Counted from the stretch's first letter, positions 1 through 8,040 are shown. The stretch: DNA of 64,000 nucleotides from CAYFZR01 sp964347835 [NCBI: uncultured archaeon] (GCA_964347835.1 CAYFZR010000050.1:1-64000); one strand, 5' to 3'. The notes: generated from the sequence alone by a model not told the origin. Numbers and translations are program-made.

Positions 1-273
1 TTGGATATTATTATTTCGAAAGAAGATCACGAGCGATTAAATAGGACTATTCGCAACAAAAAGAGAAGAGAAATACTTGAATTCTTAATAGAAAAAGAGA
101 GAACACCTGAGGAATTATCTAAACTATCTGGATTGACCGATAAAGAGCTGGATTACCATATAACTATGTTGAAGTATGGATTATGCGTTGAGGAATTTGA
201 AAGAGACAACAAAAGATACTATAGACCAACGAGGGAGGGAGAGATCGTAATCGAGTTAACAACAAAGAAATAA
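1..273 (+). CDS. ArsR-like winged-helix protein, possibly 5'-truncated
   Basis: The 90-residue reading frame begins with TTG at the first base of the window, so the true start may lie upstream. Residues about 15-75 have a winged-helix pattern: a basic helix (NKKRREILEFL), a TPEELSKLSGL turn helix, a recognition-type helix ending DYHITMLK, and a wing RDNKRYYRPTREGE. This is the ArsR/HTH_20 style of DNA-binding fold, which usually binds DNA as a dimer. No metal or ligand domain is attached. A transcription regulator is likely, but its target is unknown. The next gene on the same strand is also a regulator, 115 bases downstream. Confidence 0.6.
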   Translation: MDIIISKEDHERLNRTIRNKKRREILEFLIEKERTPEELSKLSGLTDKELDYHITMLKYGLCVEEFERDNKRYYRPTREGEIVIELTTKK

Positions 274-388
274 TTCCCTTTTTTCATTTTTTAAAATTCA
301 ATATTTATATAATATTAAATTTAAGTTTAAACCCGACAAATTGATATATTTTTTTCTCAAGAGATACCTTCCAAGGTGATCCCCTTTG

Positions 389-1024
389 ATGGAGGCTGTT
401 TTATCCATAAAAATTCCGGATAACTGGGTTACAGAAATTACTAATAAGTACCCTGCCACGATAAAAGTTTTGGATTGTTTACCTTTTGAGGGCGAGGGAG
501 TACGAGACCTCATAGAGATTACCGCTCCAGAAAATTATTTAGATCAAGTACTTAATGATATAAAGAGGCATCCAATGATCTCCTACTTTGATGTAACCAC
601 AACAGATAAAGGTAAAGCTTTAGCAGTAGTTTCTGCTGATAGTTGCGTTCTATGTAGGGCATTAACCGGATCTGATTGTTTTCCGAGTTCAGTATCAACT
701 AAAGACGACAGAACCATAGAGTGTACTTTGATAGTGAGTGAGCGAGCGTCTCTCCAAAGACTAATCAGAGAATTAGAAAAAAACGGATGTGATGTTAACT
801 TAATTAAAATAGCAAGTATAAATGATAAAGAGGCCCTAACTTCAAGACAAGAGGAGATTGTTCGTATAGCATTTGAAAAGGGATATTTCGACTACCCCAA
901 GAAGGTTGGAATTAGAGATTTGGCATCAATCTTCAATGTTTCTCCCTCAACTTTGTCTGTTATTCTTAGAAAAGGAGAAAGAAAAATTTTAGATGCTTAT
1001 TTTAAGAAAAATAAAGGTTATTAA
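389..1024 (+). CDS. Bat-type HTH_10 DNA-binding regulator
   Basis: A 211-residue protein. The C-terminal segment (about 150-205) starts LTSRQEEIVRIAFEKGYFDYPKKVGIRDLA and continues through SPSTLSVILRKGERKIL, the hallmark of the bacterio-opsin-activator (Bat/HTH_10) domain found in archaeal regulators. The N-terminal half is an alpha/beta sensor-like region containing three cysteines (CVLC then C eight residues later, about residues 91-102) that could bind a metal or cofactor. The ATG at 389 is chosen over the TTG just before it because AAGGTGATC lies about ten bases upstream and pairs with the 16S tail. It is probably a transcription factor with an unknown ligand. Confidence 0.75.
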   Translation: MEAVLSIKIPDNWVTEITNKYPATIKVLDCLPFEGEGVRDLIEITAPENYLDQVLNDIKRHPMISYFDVTTTDKGKALAVVSADSCVLCRALTGSDCFPSSVSTKDDRTIECTLIVSERASLQRLIRELEKNGCDVNLIKIASINDKEALTSRQEEIVRIAFEKGYFDYPKKVGIRDLASIFNVSPSTLSVILRKGERKILDAYFKKNKGY

Positions 1025-1121
1025 CCTACAGAGATGGATGATATAATTTAAAACATGATACAATGCAAATATTTAAAAAAGGTTAAAATATTATTCGATT
1101 AAAATATCTAAGGTGAATTTT

Positions 1122-2324
1122 ATGCGGAATATTGTGGTGGAAGAACTTCATGCAAGACCGATAACTGAAAATAAGATTGAGATAGTTGAGAGGAAGGGGC
1201 TCGGTCATCCAGACTTTATTTGTGATTCTATAATGGATCAAATTTCTGTTGGACTAAGTAAGGAATATTTGAAGAAATTTGGCGCGATTATGCACCATAA
1301 TATTGATAAGGGGCTCCTTGTTGCAGGAGAGGCTGATCAAGCCTTTGGCGGCGGAAAAATAAAAAGTCCCATGAAGCTCGTGATTGGAGATAGAGCCACT
1401 TTTGAGGTGGAAGGAGACGAAATCAATGTTGATGAAATAGCGATTTCCACCTCTAAAAAATGGATAAAGGAAAATTTGAGATTTGTTGATCCTGAAAAGA
1501 ATATAGAATATCAAGTTGAACTAAAGAGGGGATCTGAAGCCCTTACAGATTTGTTTGAGAGAAAAGGAACTGTATTAGGAGCGAATGATACCTCGGCTGC
1601 GATTGGTTATGCACCAATGTCACCAACAGAGTCAATTGTTTATAACACTGAAAGATTTCTTAATTCAAAAGAATTTAAGAGGGATTTTCCTGAATCAGGT
1701 GAAGATATTAAAGTAATGGGTTTAAGGAGTGATACAGAACTACATTTAACCATAGCAAACGCCTTGGTTGATAGATACACCGAATCAGAGGTTGACTACT
1801 TCAAAAAGAAAGAAGGGATATTAGAGGAGATTAAAGCGTTCGTGGATAAAGAAAGCGATATGAAGAATTTTATCTATCTAAACACCTTGGATCAGACGGG
1901 TAGAGGATTGGCGGGCTGTTATCTAACCGTTACAGGTACATCTGCAGAAGATGCTGACTGTGGACAAGTTGGTCGTGGTAACAGAGTTAACGGCATTATA
2001 CCTCTAAACAGACCCATAGGCTCTGAAGCAGCGGCAGGGAAAAATCCTGTAAGTCATGTTGGGAAAATATACAATGTTTTAACCCACCAGATTGCAAACA
2101 AGGTATACCAAGAAGTCCCTGGTCTAAGAGAGGTTTATGTCTGGCTTCTATCTCAGATAGGGCAACCCATAGATCAACCGAAGATTGCCGTAACACAGGT
2201 TATCTTGGAAAAAGGTAGATTTGAGGACGTTGCAGATGAGATAGAAGCAGTTATCGAGAATGAACTAGCCGATATACACGCCTTTACAATGGATCTTGCC
2301 CACGGAAAGATACCGGTTTGTTAA
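1122..2324 (+). CDS. mat: S-adenosylmethionine synthetase, archaeal type
   Basis: Makes S-adenosylmethionine from methionine and ATP in the cytoplasm. The product is 400 residues, the usual length of the archaeal MAT family, which has diverged strongly from bacterial MetK. Family signatures are visible: GLGHPDFICDSI near residue 26, FGGGK near 80, TLDQTGRGLAG near 255, and GRGNRVNGIIPLNRP near 290. The ATG at 1122 follows AAGGTGAATTTT, so the in-frame GTG at 1113 is part of the ribosome binding site. The gene stands alone between a regulator and a convergent GIY-YIG gene. SAM feeds Trm5, DphB and the radical SAM protein encoded elsewhere in this window. Confidence 0.95.
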   Translation: MRNIVVEELHARPITENKIEIVERKGLGHPDFICDSIMDQISVGLSKEYLKKFGAIMHHNIDKGLLVAGEADQAFGGGKIKSPMKLVIGDRATFEVEGDEINVDEIAISTSKKWIKENLRFVDPEKNIEYQVELKRGSEALTDLFERKGTVLGANDTSAAIGYAPMSPTESIVYNTERFLNSKEFKRDFPESGEDIKVMGLRSDTELHLTIANALVDRYTESEVDYFKKKEGILEEIKAFVDKESDMKNFIYLNTLDQTGRGLAGCYLTVTGTSAEDADCGQVGRGNRVNGIIPLNRPIGSEAAAGKNPVSHVGKIYNVLTHQIANKVYQEVPGLREVYVWLLSQIGQPIDQPKIAVTQVILEKGRFEDVADEIEAVIENELADIHAFTMDLAHGKIPVC

Positions 2325-2340
2325 GATTTTAAATAACCAA

Positions 2341-2661
2341 CTAAAGTTCTTTGCAGTTTGGAACTTTATTATTACAGATAGGAAGTTTTCCTTGCTGGTG
2401 TGCACACTCTATTAACAATTCTTTTTCTCTTAGACAACAATTTCTTTCTCCACTAATTAACTCATACCTAAAAAAACAGGCTTTTAAAAAACAAGGATCT
2501 TCATTAGTCAGGATTGAATTCAACCTTTCCCACAAATTACGGCTTCTTCCGACATAAATCACGTTTCCAAATCTACTTCCTAGTTCATAAACTCCCAAAC
2601 TTTTTGGAACGCTTTTAATATTTTTTTGATTGATTTCTAACCATCTCTTCTTTATTGGCAC
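2341..2661 (-). CDS. GIY-YIG domain protein
   Basis: A 106-residue protein with a recognisable GIY-YIG core: GVYELG near residue 23, followed by VIYVGRSRNLWERL near 35-48, where the second motif Tyr-Val-Gly and the following Arg are in place. The usual catalytic glutamate is not obvious in this short protein. The middle is cysteine-rich (CFLKACFF, GERNCCLRE). The start is GTG at 2661 behind AGGTGTTTTAAT. It could be a small structure-specific nuclease or an inactive nucleic-acid-binding relative. It is convergent with mat, with 16 bases between the stops. Confidence 0.65.
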   Translation of the reverse strand: MPIKKRWLEINQKNIKSVPKSLGVYELGSRFGNVIYVGRSRNLWERLNSILTNEDPCFLKACFFRYELISGERNCCLREKELLIECAHQQGKLPICNNKVPNCKEL

Positions 2662-2895
2662 ATTAAAACACCTTATGAGTTAATCATTTACGATTTACTT
2701 AAAAATACCGAAATAAGAGTGTTAAAATAGTATTAAATGGAAAAGACTTTGTCAAAAAGATTACACTTGATCTATATTTCCTTTGTTCTGTTATTCGATA
2801 ATAATATGTATAACATAAATATCAACGAATAATAAACACTTTAATAAAGCAGTTTTAGGAGAGTTAGAATTGGATCATACAAAAGGGGGAATCTT

Positions 2896-3057
2896 TTGAA
2901 TATTTTGTTAATAATGGGGTTATCATTTATCCTTTTCGCCTTAAGTGGTTTTACTTTGACGACCACTCACTTGGGGAAATATTTCATTAGTCTTCCTTTT
3001 CTTTTTATAATGTTGGTAGTTGGAATTGCTCTGGTTTTAATTAGCCAAGCATCTTAA
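2896..3057 (+). CDS. Small two-helix membrane protein, TTG start
   Basis: A 53-codon frame read directly from the bases. TTG at 2896 is preceded by AAGGGGGA at 2883-2890, a good ribosome binding site. The product is almost wholly hydrophobic, with two predicted membrane helices (about residues 3-20 and 30-50) split by a short polar TTTHLGK turn. It lies in the gap between the GIY-YIG gene and the DUF2226-like gene. No family is recognised. Composition and the ribosome binding site support it, but homologues would be needed to be sure. Confidence 0.4.
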   Translation: MNILLIMGLSFILFALSGFTLTTTHLGKYFISLPFLFIMLVVGIALVLISQAS

Positions 3058-3066
3058 AATTTTAAC

Positions 3067-3633
3067 TTAATTTTGTGATGCATAATCAGAAGATTCAATA
3101 GGTCTATTGATCACCTTTTTATTTAGAACTTTTATCTTGTGTTTTGCGAAAAAATCTTTCCTTATAATTTTATGCTCTAAATCGTCCATAAATTTAGGAA
3201 CTGTTAAGCGTTTTGCCCTCAGAGAGAGTTTATCTAAGAAATATTCTACTTTTTCGTTCAATTTTTTATCTGGACCAAGAACGGTAATCTCAATTGTATT
3301 TTTAAAAATATTGGGTTCATCTCTAGGATATTTCTCTGAAATCTCTACGAAATCAATATCTTTGAATCCTTTCTTTATTGTGAAAAATTCTATTAATGTG
3401 CCTTTCCTGAAAATCATCCAAGTTTCAGACTCTGTACTCGTTGAACAAATCTTGAGGTGCCCAGTATACGAATTTTGATCCATTATGCACATAATTCTGA
3501 AAAAATCCTCTAAGTGCACTCCGGATATTTCGTCTATAACCCTTGGTCTGCCAAGGACCCTAAAAACTAGGTCTGATTTTTGCATCGCAAGAAAATTAAT
3601 GTGATAACCACTAATTATGCTCTCTCTAAACAT
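3067..3633 (-). CDS. DUF2226/DUF4388-like protein
   Basis: A 188-residue soluble protein. Residues about 40-90 resemble the effector-like DUF2226/DUF4388 fold: a FFRIMCIMDQNSYTGHLKI segment, then a strand reading WMIFRKGTLIEFFT. The same pattern (TGxLxI, hydrophobic strand, GxL) appears in the proteins at 30662-31444 and 35742-36197, so these look like a dispersed paralogous set. The C-terminal third is basic. The start is uncertain: ATG at 3633 gives the full product and a later in-frame ATG (3585) is possible. A TATA-like TTAAATATAT lies at 3668-3678 on this strand. Function unknown; a signalling adaptor is inferred. Confidence 0.5.
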   Translation of the reverse strand: MFRESIISGYHINFLAMQKSDLVFRVLGRPRVIDEISGVHLEDFFRIMCIMDQNSYTGHLKICSTSTESETWMIFRKGTLIEFFTIKKGFKDIDFVEISEKYPRDEPNIFKNTIEITVLGPDKKLNEKVEYFLDKLSLRAKRLTVPKFMDDLEHKIIRKDFFAKHKIKVLNKKVINRPIESSDYASQN

Positions 3634-3806
3634 ATTTGTGGTTATTATTGCAGATTTGTAGGTGCAATATATTTAACGTCTTGTTCTTTCAACTTGAAAA
3701 TAAAACCTAATCTTACTATAAGTCTCTAAGATAAGTTTTTTAGAGATAAATAGGACATGTGTCTGACAAAAACGAAAAAAATAAATAGAAAATCTTTATA
3801 TTAATT

Positions 3807-3865
3807 AATGAGGACACCATCCTCTCCCTTGCCCTCGCCATCTTCGATTTTTCGGTGTCCTCATT
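3807..3865. ncRNA. Long-armed hairpin element 1
   Basis: Perfect 12-base inverted repeats, AATGAGGACACC at 3807-3818 and GGTGTCCTCATT at 3854-3865, flank a 35-base C-rich loop on the plus strand (G-rich on the minus strand). The stem is GC-rich in an AT-rich intergenic region. Ten of the stem pairs match a second hairpin at 25768-25807 except for two A-T to G-C swaps that keep pairing. The transcribed strand is not clear. It may be a small RNA, a structured leader or a dispersed repeat. Confidence 0.45.
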
Positions 3866-3884
3866 TTCCCCATAATTTCAAAAT

Positions 3885-3894
3885 GTTTGCATAC
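3885..3894 (+). promoter_or_regulatory. GTTTGCATAC motif, copy 1
   Basis: The ten-base sequence GTTTGCATAC recurs exactly, in inverted orientation, at 20239-20248 upstream of the secretion ATPase operon, and as GTTTGCATGC at 22229-22238 beside the TATA box of the KaiC-like gene. Here it lies 112 bases before the start of an exported protein. It may be a regulator site; this is inferred from recurrence only. Confidence 0.3.
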
Positions 3895-3950
3895 CTTTTT
3901 TATCAAATTATTTGCATTTTCGCCGCCTTTAAGAGATTCAGGAAGAAATA

Positions 3951-3959
3951 TTTAAATAT
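3951..3959 (+). promoter_or_regulatory. TATA box for exported protein gene
   Basis: TTTAAATAT, preceded by a purine-rich GGAAGAAA that could serve as the TFB recognition element. Transcription would be expected to start near 3981, leaving a leader of about 25 bases with GGGGGGTGG ahead of the TTG start at 4006. Confidence 0.45.
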
Positions 3960-4005
3960 TAACTGTCCTATTTTGTTGTAGGCCTTAATATGGGGGGTGG
4001 CAAAT

Positions 4006-4443
4006 TTGAAGAATGGGGGCACAATAATTTTTTCGGTATTAGCACTTTTAATAAGCACCATAACTCCAGTGCTATCTTCTTGTGTTTGTGGATTTGATCC
4101 GATTTACCTCGAAAATAGGGCAGTACATAGGAGTAACAACGATGCTATTCATGACACAGTTACAAAGAAAATCGAGATTCCAATAGAAGAAGATTATTAC
4201 ATTAAAATTATAAGTTATGGCTTATCAAGGCTTTATATAAATGTTCAAAGAGATGATAGAACCGTTTATGAAGTATGGGCAGTTTTTCCGGGTCCGTATA
4301 CAATTAATCCTCAACCTAACGCTGTTTCGTATTTCCGCATGGGAAATTTATCTCCGGGTGAAATCAAAGTCACTTTGACTCCTAGTGGACCAAATGGAGC
4401 CCATGCAACCTTAATCGCTGGTTATTTTCCAGGTATTGGATGA
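4006..4443 (+). CDS. Exported protein of unknown function
   Basis: A 145-residue protein with an N-terminal signal sequence: a lysine, then a hydrophobic stretch IIFSVLALLISTITPVL, followed by SSCVCGFDP, where the first cysteine could be a lipobox residue. The remainder is beta-rich with alternating hydrophobic residues and a PGPYTINPQPNAVSYF segment, suggesting a small extracellular beta-sandwich. TTG at 4006 is preferred over GTG at 3997, because GGGGGGTGG sits at the right distance from TTG and overlaps the GTG. No family was recognised. It may be a surface protein or lipoprotein. Confidence 0.6.
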   Translation: MKNGGTIIFSVLALLISTITPVLSSCVCGFDPIYLENRAVHRSNNDAIHDTVTKKIEIPIEEDYYIKIISYGLSRLYINVQRDDRTVYEVWAVFPGPYTINPQPNAVSYFRMGNLSPGEIKVTLTPSGPNGAHATLIAGYFPGIG

Positions 4444-4572
4444 ATTGATAGTTAATAGGTTAAGGACTAAGTTAGAATAGTATAATTTCTGTATAAAATT
4501 AGATATTACGCCCTATATTTTATTATCCCATAATTGAGTAGTAAGGGTCAGATACTTTCAAAGCAAAATATT

Positions 4573-4593
4573 TGTTTACATTAAATGTTAACA
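4573..4593. promoter_or_regulatory. Near-palindrome upstream of cyclase gene
   Basis: A 21-base dyad with arms TGTTTACATT and AATGTTAACA around a central A; only one base pair per half breaks the symmetry. It lies about 55-75 bases upstream of the ATG at 4647, just before a TATA-like ACTTAAGAT. The position is suited to a regulator controlling the cyclase and debranching enzyme genes. The protein binding it is not known. Confidence 0.35.
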
Positions 4594-4646
4594 AGTATTA
4601 TCGCAAAACTTAAGATACTTCCAAATGGAAAAAGGATATTGTTATA

Positions 4647-5282
4647 ATGAAGGTAATAGATATTTCTGTGATTATTTCAGAAGACATGCACGTATTCCCG
4701 GGAGACCCTAAACCACTGATAACCAGGGTTTTAAATATCTCAGCAGGAAGTCCCTATAATTTATCCAATCTATCTATAAGTGCTCATGCAGGCACGCATA
4801 TAGATCCGCCACTGCATTTCTTAGAAGGAGAAAAGGGCATTGACAAAATAAAACTGGATAATCTGGTTGGATACGCGTTTGTATTGGATTTAACCGATTT
4901 AAATGAAAAGATAACAGCAGAAGATCTAAAAAAGTTCGAAGACCATATTAAGGAAAACGATATCATACTATTCAAAACTAAAAACTCTTTTCTCTGGAAA
5001 GAAAAGGATTTTTCCAAGAATTACATATATTTAACGGAAGAAGCGGCTAAATATCTCATTGAAAATGGAGTAAGGACTGTCGGAACCGATTACTTGTCCA
5101 TCGAAAAGTTTGGAAGCGAGGGTGCAAAGGTGCACAAAGGGTTATTGAAAAATGAAATTTTGGTAATAGAAGGATTAGATTTAAGCAACGCAGAGCAGAA
5201 GAAATATTTCTTTGTTTGTTTGCCTTTGAAGATAAAAGATGGAGATGGCGGTCCCTCAAGAGCCATACTGATAGAGGAATGA
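4647..5282 (+). CDS. Cyclase / kynurenine formamidase-like hydrolase
   Basis: A 211-residue member of the metal-dependent cyclase superfamily (PF04199). The family signature HAGTHIDPPLHF is present near residues 46-57; its histidines and aspartate bind the active-site metal. A second family motif, GTDYLSIE, appears near 150, and a C-terminal GDGGPSRAILIEE near 200. Members hydrolyse arylformamides or act in other hydrolytic or cyclising reactions; the substrate here cannot be told. The stop overlaps the start of the debranching enzyme gene (ATGA), so the two are probably translationally coupled, although a metabolic link is not obvious. Confidence 0.85.
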   Translation: MKVIDISVIISEDMHVFPGDPKPLITRVLNISAGSPYNLSNLSISAHAGTHIDPPLHFLEGEKGIDKIKLDNLVGYAFVLDLTDLNEKITAEDLKKFEDHIKENDIILFKTKNSFLWKEKDFSKNYIYLTEEAAKYLIENGVRTVGTDYLSIEKFGSEGAKVHKGLLKNEILVIEGLDLSNAEQKKYFFVCLPLKIKDGDGGPSRAILIEE

Positions 5283-5806
5283 TTATGTTCTCATTTACAA
5301 ATCCAACTTACGAAGAATGTTTTGATAAAGAGTGGATTATCACCAACGGTTTGGGTGGATACGTATCCTCTTCCATTACTGGAGCCAATACAAGAAAATA
5401 CCATGGCTTGCTGATAGCGTCTCTGAACCCTCCTGTTGATAGGTGGCTCTTACTATCTAAGCTTGAAGAAAGCATTATTTACGGAGATAAGGTCTATGAG
5501 ATTTCTACAAATAAGTATCCAAATGTGATACACCCAAATGGGTATAAATTTTTAAAACAGTTTAGATTAGATCCTTTTCCAAGATTCATTTATAGCATTG
5601 AGGACGTCTTCATAGATAAAAAAATTTTCATGATTCACGGAGAAAATGCCTCCATAATATCTTATGATGTAAATGTTGAGGATCCTTCAAAGGAATTGAC
5701 AATTGATATACGTCCGCTTATAAATTCAAGAGACTACCACGGTAATACACATCTACCGCTAGATTGGGAATTTTTAGAGGAAGAAAGCAAAAAAAAACTC
5801 GTTTAA
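5279..5806 (+). CDS. Glycogen-debranching enzyme, N-terminal part (frame broken)
   Basis: This 175-codon frame encodes the N-terminal domain of a GH133-type amylo-alpha-1,6-glucosidase: NGLGGYVSSSITGANTRKYHGLLIA near residues 23-47 is the conserved entry of archaeal debranching enzymes. The frame stops at TAA 5804-5806 just after a run of nine A (5789-5797). The homologous protein resumes in another frame downstream (LRSSFSNAPSLIIG and on). One extra A, or a -1 slip on the A run, joins the two into a protein of about 680 residues, the normal length. ATG 5279 overlaps the stop of the preceding cyclase gene. Confidence 0.75.
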   Translation: MIMFSFTNPTYEECFDKEWIITNGLGGYVSSSITGANTRKYHGLLIASLNPPVDRWLLLSKLEESIIYGDKVYEISTNKYPNVIHPNGYKFLKQFRLDPFPRFIYSIEDVFIDKKIFMIHGENASIISYDVNVEDPSKELTIDIRPLINSRDYHGNTHLPLDWEFLEEESKKKLV

Positions 5807-7320
5807 GATCTTCTTTTAGTAATGCTCCCTCTCTCATCATAGGATCCGACCTTGCTGAATACTTTAAAATAGGAAATTGGTACAGGGACATGTTATATGA
5901 TATCGAAACTCAGAGAGGCATGGACGATAGGGAGGATCATTATTGTCCTGGAAGATTTTTGATAAAAATTGATAAAAAAACTAAGTTTAACATTCTTGCT
6001 TGTGGTGGACATCAAGATGTTGAAGGAGTATTTGATGAATACTACTCGGAAGATCCAAAAGTCTTTGATTCGATGTATAAGAAACAATTAGATAGATTAA
6101 ATGAATTGAATGAAAAATTATCCTCTATATATGATATTAAAGACGATCCTGTAGATTTTGCCATAAAAGCGCTTATAAATGCTTCGGATTCGTTTATTGT
6201 TGAAAGAAAGTCTACTTCTTCAAAAACGATAATAGCCGGTTACCATTGGTTTTCTGATTGGGGAAGAGATGCTTTGATTGCTTTACCGGGTTTAACTCTA
6301 GTTACGAGAAGATTCGATTATGCTAAAGATATTCTGCTTACTTTTTCAAGTTATTGCAGGGACGGACTGATCCCTAATAGTTTTTCAGATTATAGAGAAG
6401 AAGCGATTTACAACACTGTAGACGCTTCGCTATGGTTTTTTTATGCTGTATACAAATATTTAGAATATACGAATGATTTCGATTGGGTTGGAAGAAAATT
6501 ATTCCAAACTATGAAAGATATAATATTTAATTATATGAAAGGCACTCATTTCGATATTTTTATGGATGAAGACGGACTAATAAGCGCAGGAAATGAAAAT
6601 ATCCAACTAACCTGGATGGATGCTAAAGTTGGAGACTATGTCGTTACACCTAGACATGGAAAGGCCGTAGAAATAAATGTCCTATGGTATAATGCATTAA
6701 AAACTATGGAATTGATCTGTAAAGAGTTAAATAAAGACCATTCTTTATATGAAGATAAATACAAACTTGTAAGACATAGTTTTAACGAAAAATTCTGGAA
6801 CGAGGAAAAAGGATGCTTATACGATGTGATTAGAGAAAATTATGCGGACGATTCCGTAAGACCAAACCAAATATTCGCGGTAAGCCTTCCATTTACTCTG
6901 CTAAATAACAGAAGGGAGAAGAGCATTATACAAATAATAATGAAGGAATTATTGACTCCTTATGGACTTAGAAGCCTTTCTCCCTCGGACAAAAATTACA
7001 GGGGAACCTATACGGGAAATCTATGGGAAAGAGATACTGCATACCACCAGGGAACAGTTTGGACTTGGCTACTCGGTCATTTTTTAAGCGCCTTCATTAA
7101 GGTAAACAATTACTCAGAAAGGAGTAAAAAATTTGCCGACGAATTATTCTTCACCTTTGTATTAGATCATGTAAAAAAGGCAGGAATTGCAACTATATCT
7201 GAGATATTTGATGGAGATTTTCCAAATAAACCAAGAGGATGCATATCCCAGGCTTGGAGCGTTGCTGAGATGCTCCGTTCATATATAGAAGACATCAAAG
7301 GATTTAAACCAAACATTTAA
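5764..7320 (+). CDS. Glycogen-debranching enzyme, catalytic part
   Basis: The frame carries the (alpha/alpha)6-barrel catalytic domain of amylo-alpha-1,6-glucosidase, which removes alpha-1,6 branches from glycogen-like glucans. Visible signatures are GYHWFSDWGRDALIALPG near residue 160, ENIQLTWMDAKVGDYVVTPRHGKAVEIN near 280, and NLWERDTAYHQGTVWTW near 420, which include the acidic residues of this family. No good ribosome binding site precedes TTG 5764, so independent translation is doubtful. Homology enters this frame at about 5797, where the upstream frame ends on nine A. Read with the preceding frame, it is one enzyme. Confidence 0.8.
   Translation: MGIFRGRKQKKTRLRSSFSNAPSLIIGSDLAEYFKIGNWYRDMLYDIETQRGMDDREDHYCPGRFLIKIDKKTKFNILACGGHQDVEGVFDEYYSEDPKVFDSMYKKQLDRLNELNEKLSSIYDIKDDPVDFAIKALINASDSFIVERKSTSSKTIIAGYHWFSDWGRDALIALPGLTLVTRRFDYAKDILLTFSSYCRDGLIPNSFSDYREEAIYNTVDASLWFFYAVYKYLEYTNDFDWVGRKLFQTMKDIIFNYMKGTHFDIFMDEDGLISAGNENIQLTWMDAKVGDYVVTPRHGKAVEINVLWYNALKTMELICKELNKDHSLYEDKYKLVRHSFNEKFWNEEKGCLYDVIRENYADDSVRPNQIFAVSLPFTLLNNRREKSIIQIIMKELLTPYGLRSLSPSDKNYRGTYTGNLWERDTAYHQGTVWTWLLGHFLSAFIKVNNYSERSKKFADELFFTFVLDHVKKAGIATISEIFDGDFPNKPRGCISQAWSVAEMLRSYIEDIKGFKPNI
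5789..5797 (+). other. A9 run at the frame break
   Basis: Nine consecutive A preceded by AGC and followed by CTC. Reading ten A instead restores one continuous debranching enzyme. The run contains the classical A-AAA-AAA slippery heptamer and is also prone to polymerase slippage or sequencing miscount. Confidence 0.85.
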
Positions 7321-7330
7321 AGGGCAAAAT

Positions 7331-7519
7331 CTAAAACTTCTCCAGTATAATCTGATGCTTTTCTAGATCGATTTTAGAGATTTTAGCCTCAACGCTTTTT
7401 TTCTCTCCCAATATTCCCGAGATTTCTATTCTATCCTCTTTAACTTCTAAAATTAATGCTTCTTCCATGACGGTTTCGGTTTTTTCACCTTTTTTTAAAA
7501 CTACTTTAGACTCGCACAT
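7331..7519 (-). CDS. CooT-like nickel-binding / RNA-binding-related protein
   Basis: A 62-residue protein beginning MCESKVVL. The Met-Cys start, the VMEEALILEVKEDRIEI strand pair, the GILGEKKSVEAKI segment and the KIDLEKHQIILE ending match the CooT family (COG2426-type small beta barrel). In Rhodospirillum rubrum, CooT binds nickel through Cys2 and helps mature carbon monoxide dehydrogenase. Cys2 is conserved here. ATG 7519 is chosen because GGTGA sits five bases upstream and overlaps the earlier in-frame GTG. No CODH genes occur nearby, so the partner is unknown. Confidence 0.75.
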   Translation of the reverse strand: MCESKVVLKKGEKTETVMEEALILEVKEDRIEISGILGEKKSVEAKISKIDLEKHQIILEKF

Positions 7520-7605
7520 AAAATTCACCAGAAAGAGTGCTAATTCAAAAGGTATATAAACATACTTTTATACTTACCAGAGATATTTCTAGAATATTTT
7601 GTTAG

Positions 7606-7902
7606 TCACTCGCACTCTAAGGCTGTCTTTAATTTATCGGCAACTCTTTTTCCTTTATCCGTAAGAATAACGTAAGTTTTGTAGGGATATCTGTCTTTTT
7701 CTTGATCGATCTCGATGTACCCGTTATCTAAAAGAGGAACTATTACGTATTTGTTGAAATCTCTACATTGAACGATTTCTCGTAATCTTGGGCGTTCTAA
7801 TTTGTCGCCATTTTCGATTAGGGCTAGGAGAGCCAAAGCTGTATATTTGCTTCTGAATATTTGTTGGTAAATCTCTTCAAATTTTTCGTATAAAGACGAC
7901 AT
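7606..7902 (-). CDS. Small winged-helix DNA-binding protein
   Basis: A 98-residue protein with a PadR/HTH-like winged helix. An N-terminal amphipathic helix (YEKFEEIYQQIFRSKYTALALLALIENG) precedes LERPRLREIVQCRDFNKYVIVPLLDNGYIEI and the wing-like KDRYPYKTYVILTDKGKRV. The TDKGK motif is typical of archaeal winged-helix regulators. No ligand domain is present. It is monocistronic, with ATG at 7902. Its targets are unknown; the adjacent genes (CooT-like, membrane protein at 8041) are candidates only by position. Confidence 0.65.
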   Translation of the reverse strand: MSSLYEKFEEIYQQIFRSKYTALALLALIENGDKLERPRLREIVQCRDFNKYVIVPLLDNGYIEIDQEKDRYPYKTYVILTDKGKRVADKLKTALECE

Positions 7903-8040
7903 GAGCGTTTTATTTTAACAATCATTTATCACCTTTTCGGCTTTTAATCAGCAAATAAAACCGAAATAAAGGTAATTACTATAAATACGGAGAAACAAAA
8001 CCTCAGTCGTGAAAATCAATATTCCTATGTCGAATATCAA

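Larger units (their letters stand above)
3634..4005. other. 371-base divergent intergenic region
   Basis: No convincing gene lies between the divergent genes at 3633 and 4006. It contains a TATA-like element for each gene (TTAAATATAT on the minus strand at 3668-3678; TTTAAATAT on the plus strand at 3951-3959), a long-armed hairpin at 3807-3865, and a GTTTGCATAC motif at 3885-3894 that recurs upstream of the pilus ATPase operon. A 57-codon ATG frame starting at 3808 overlaps the hairpin and looks accidental. Confidence 0.6.

Noticed and set aside
3808-3981. 57-codon ATG frame overlapping hairpin element 1
   Set aside because: Composition is poor (Pro/Ser-rich then Phe-rich), there is no ribosome binding site, and it coincides with the inverted repeat.
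5216-5278. Upstream extension of the debranching enzyme frame
   Set aside because: It lies inside the cyclase gene; ATG 5279 at the stop overlap and the conserved start make it unnecessary.
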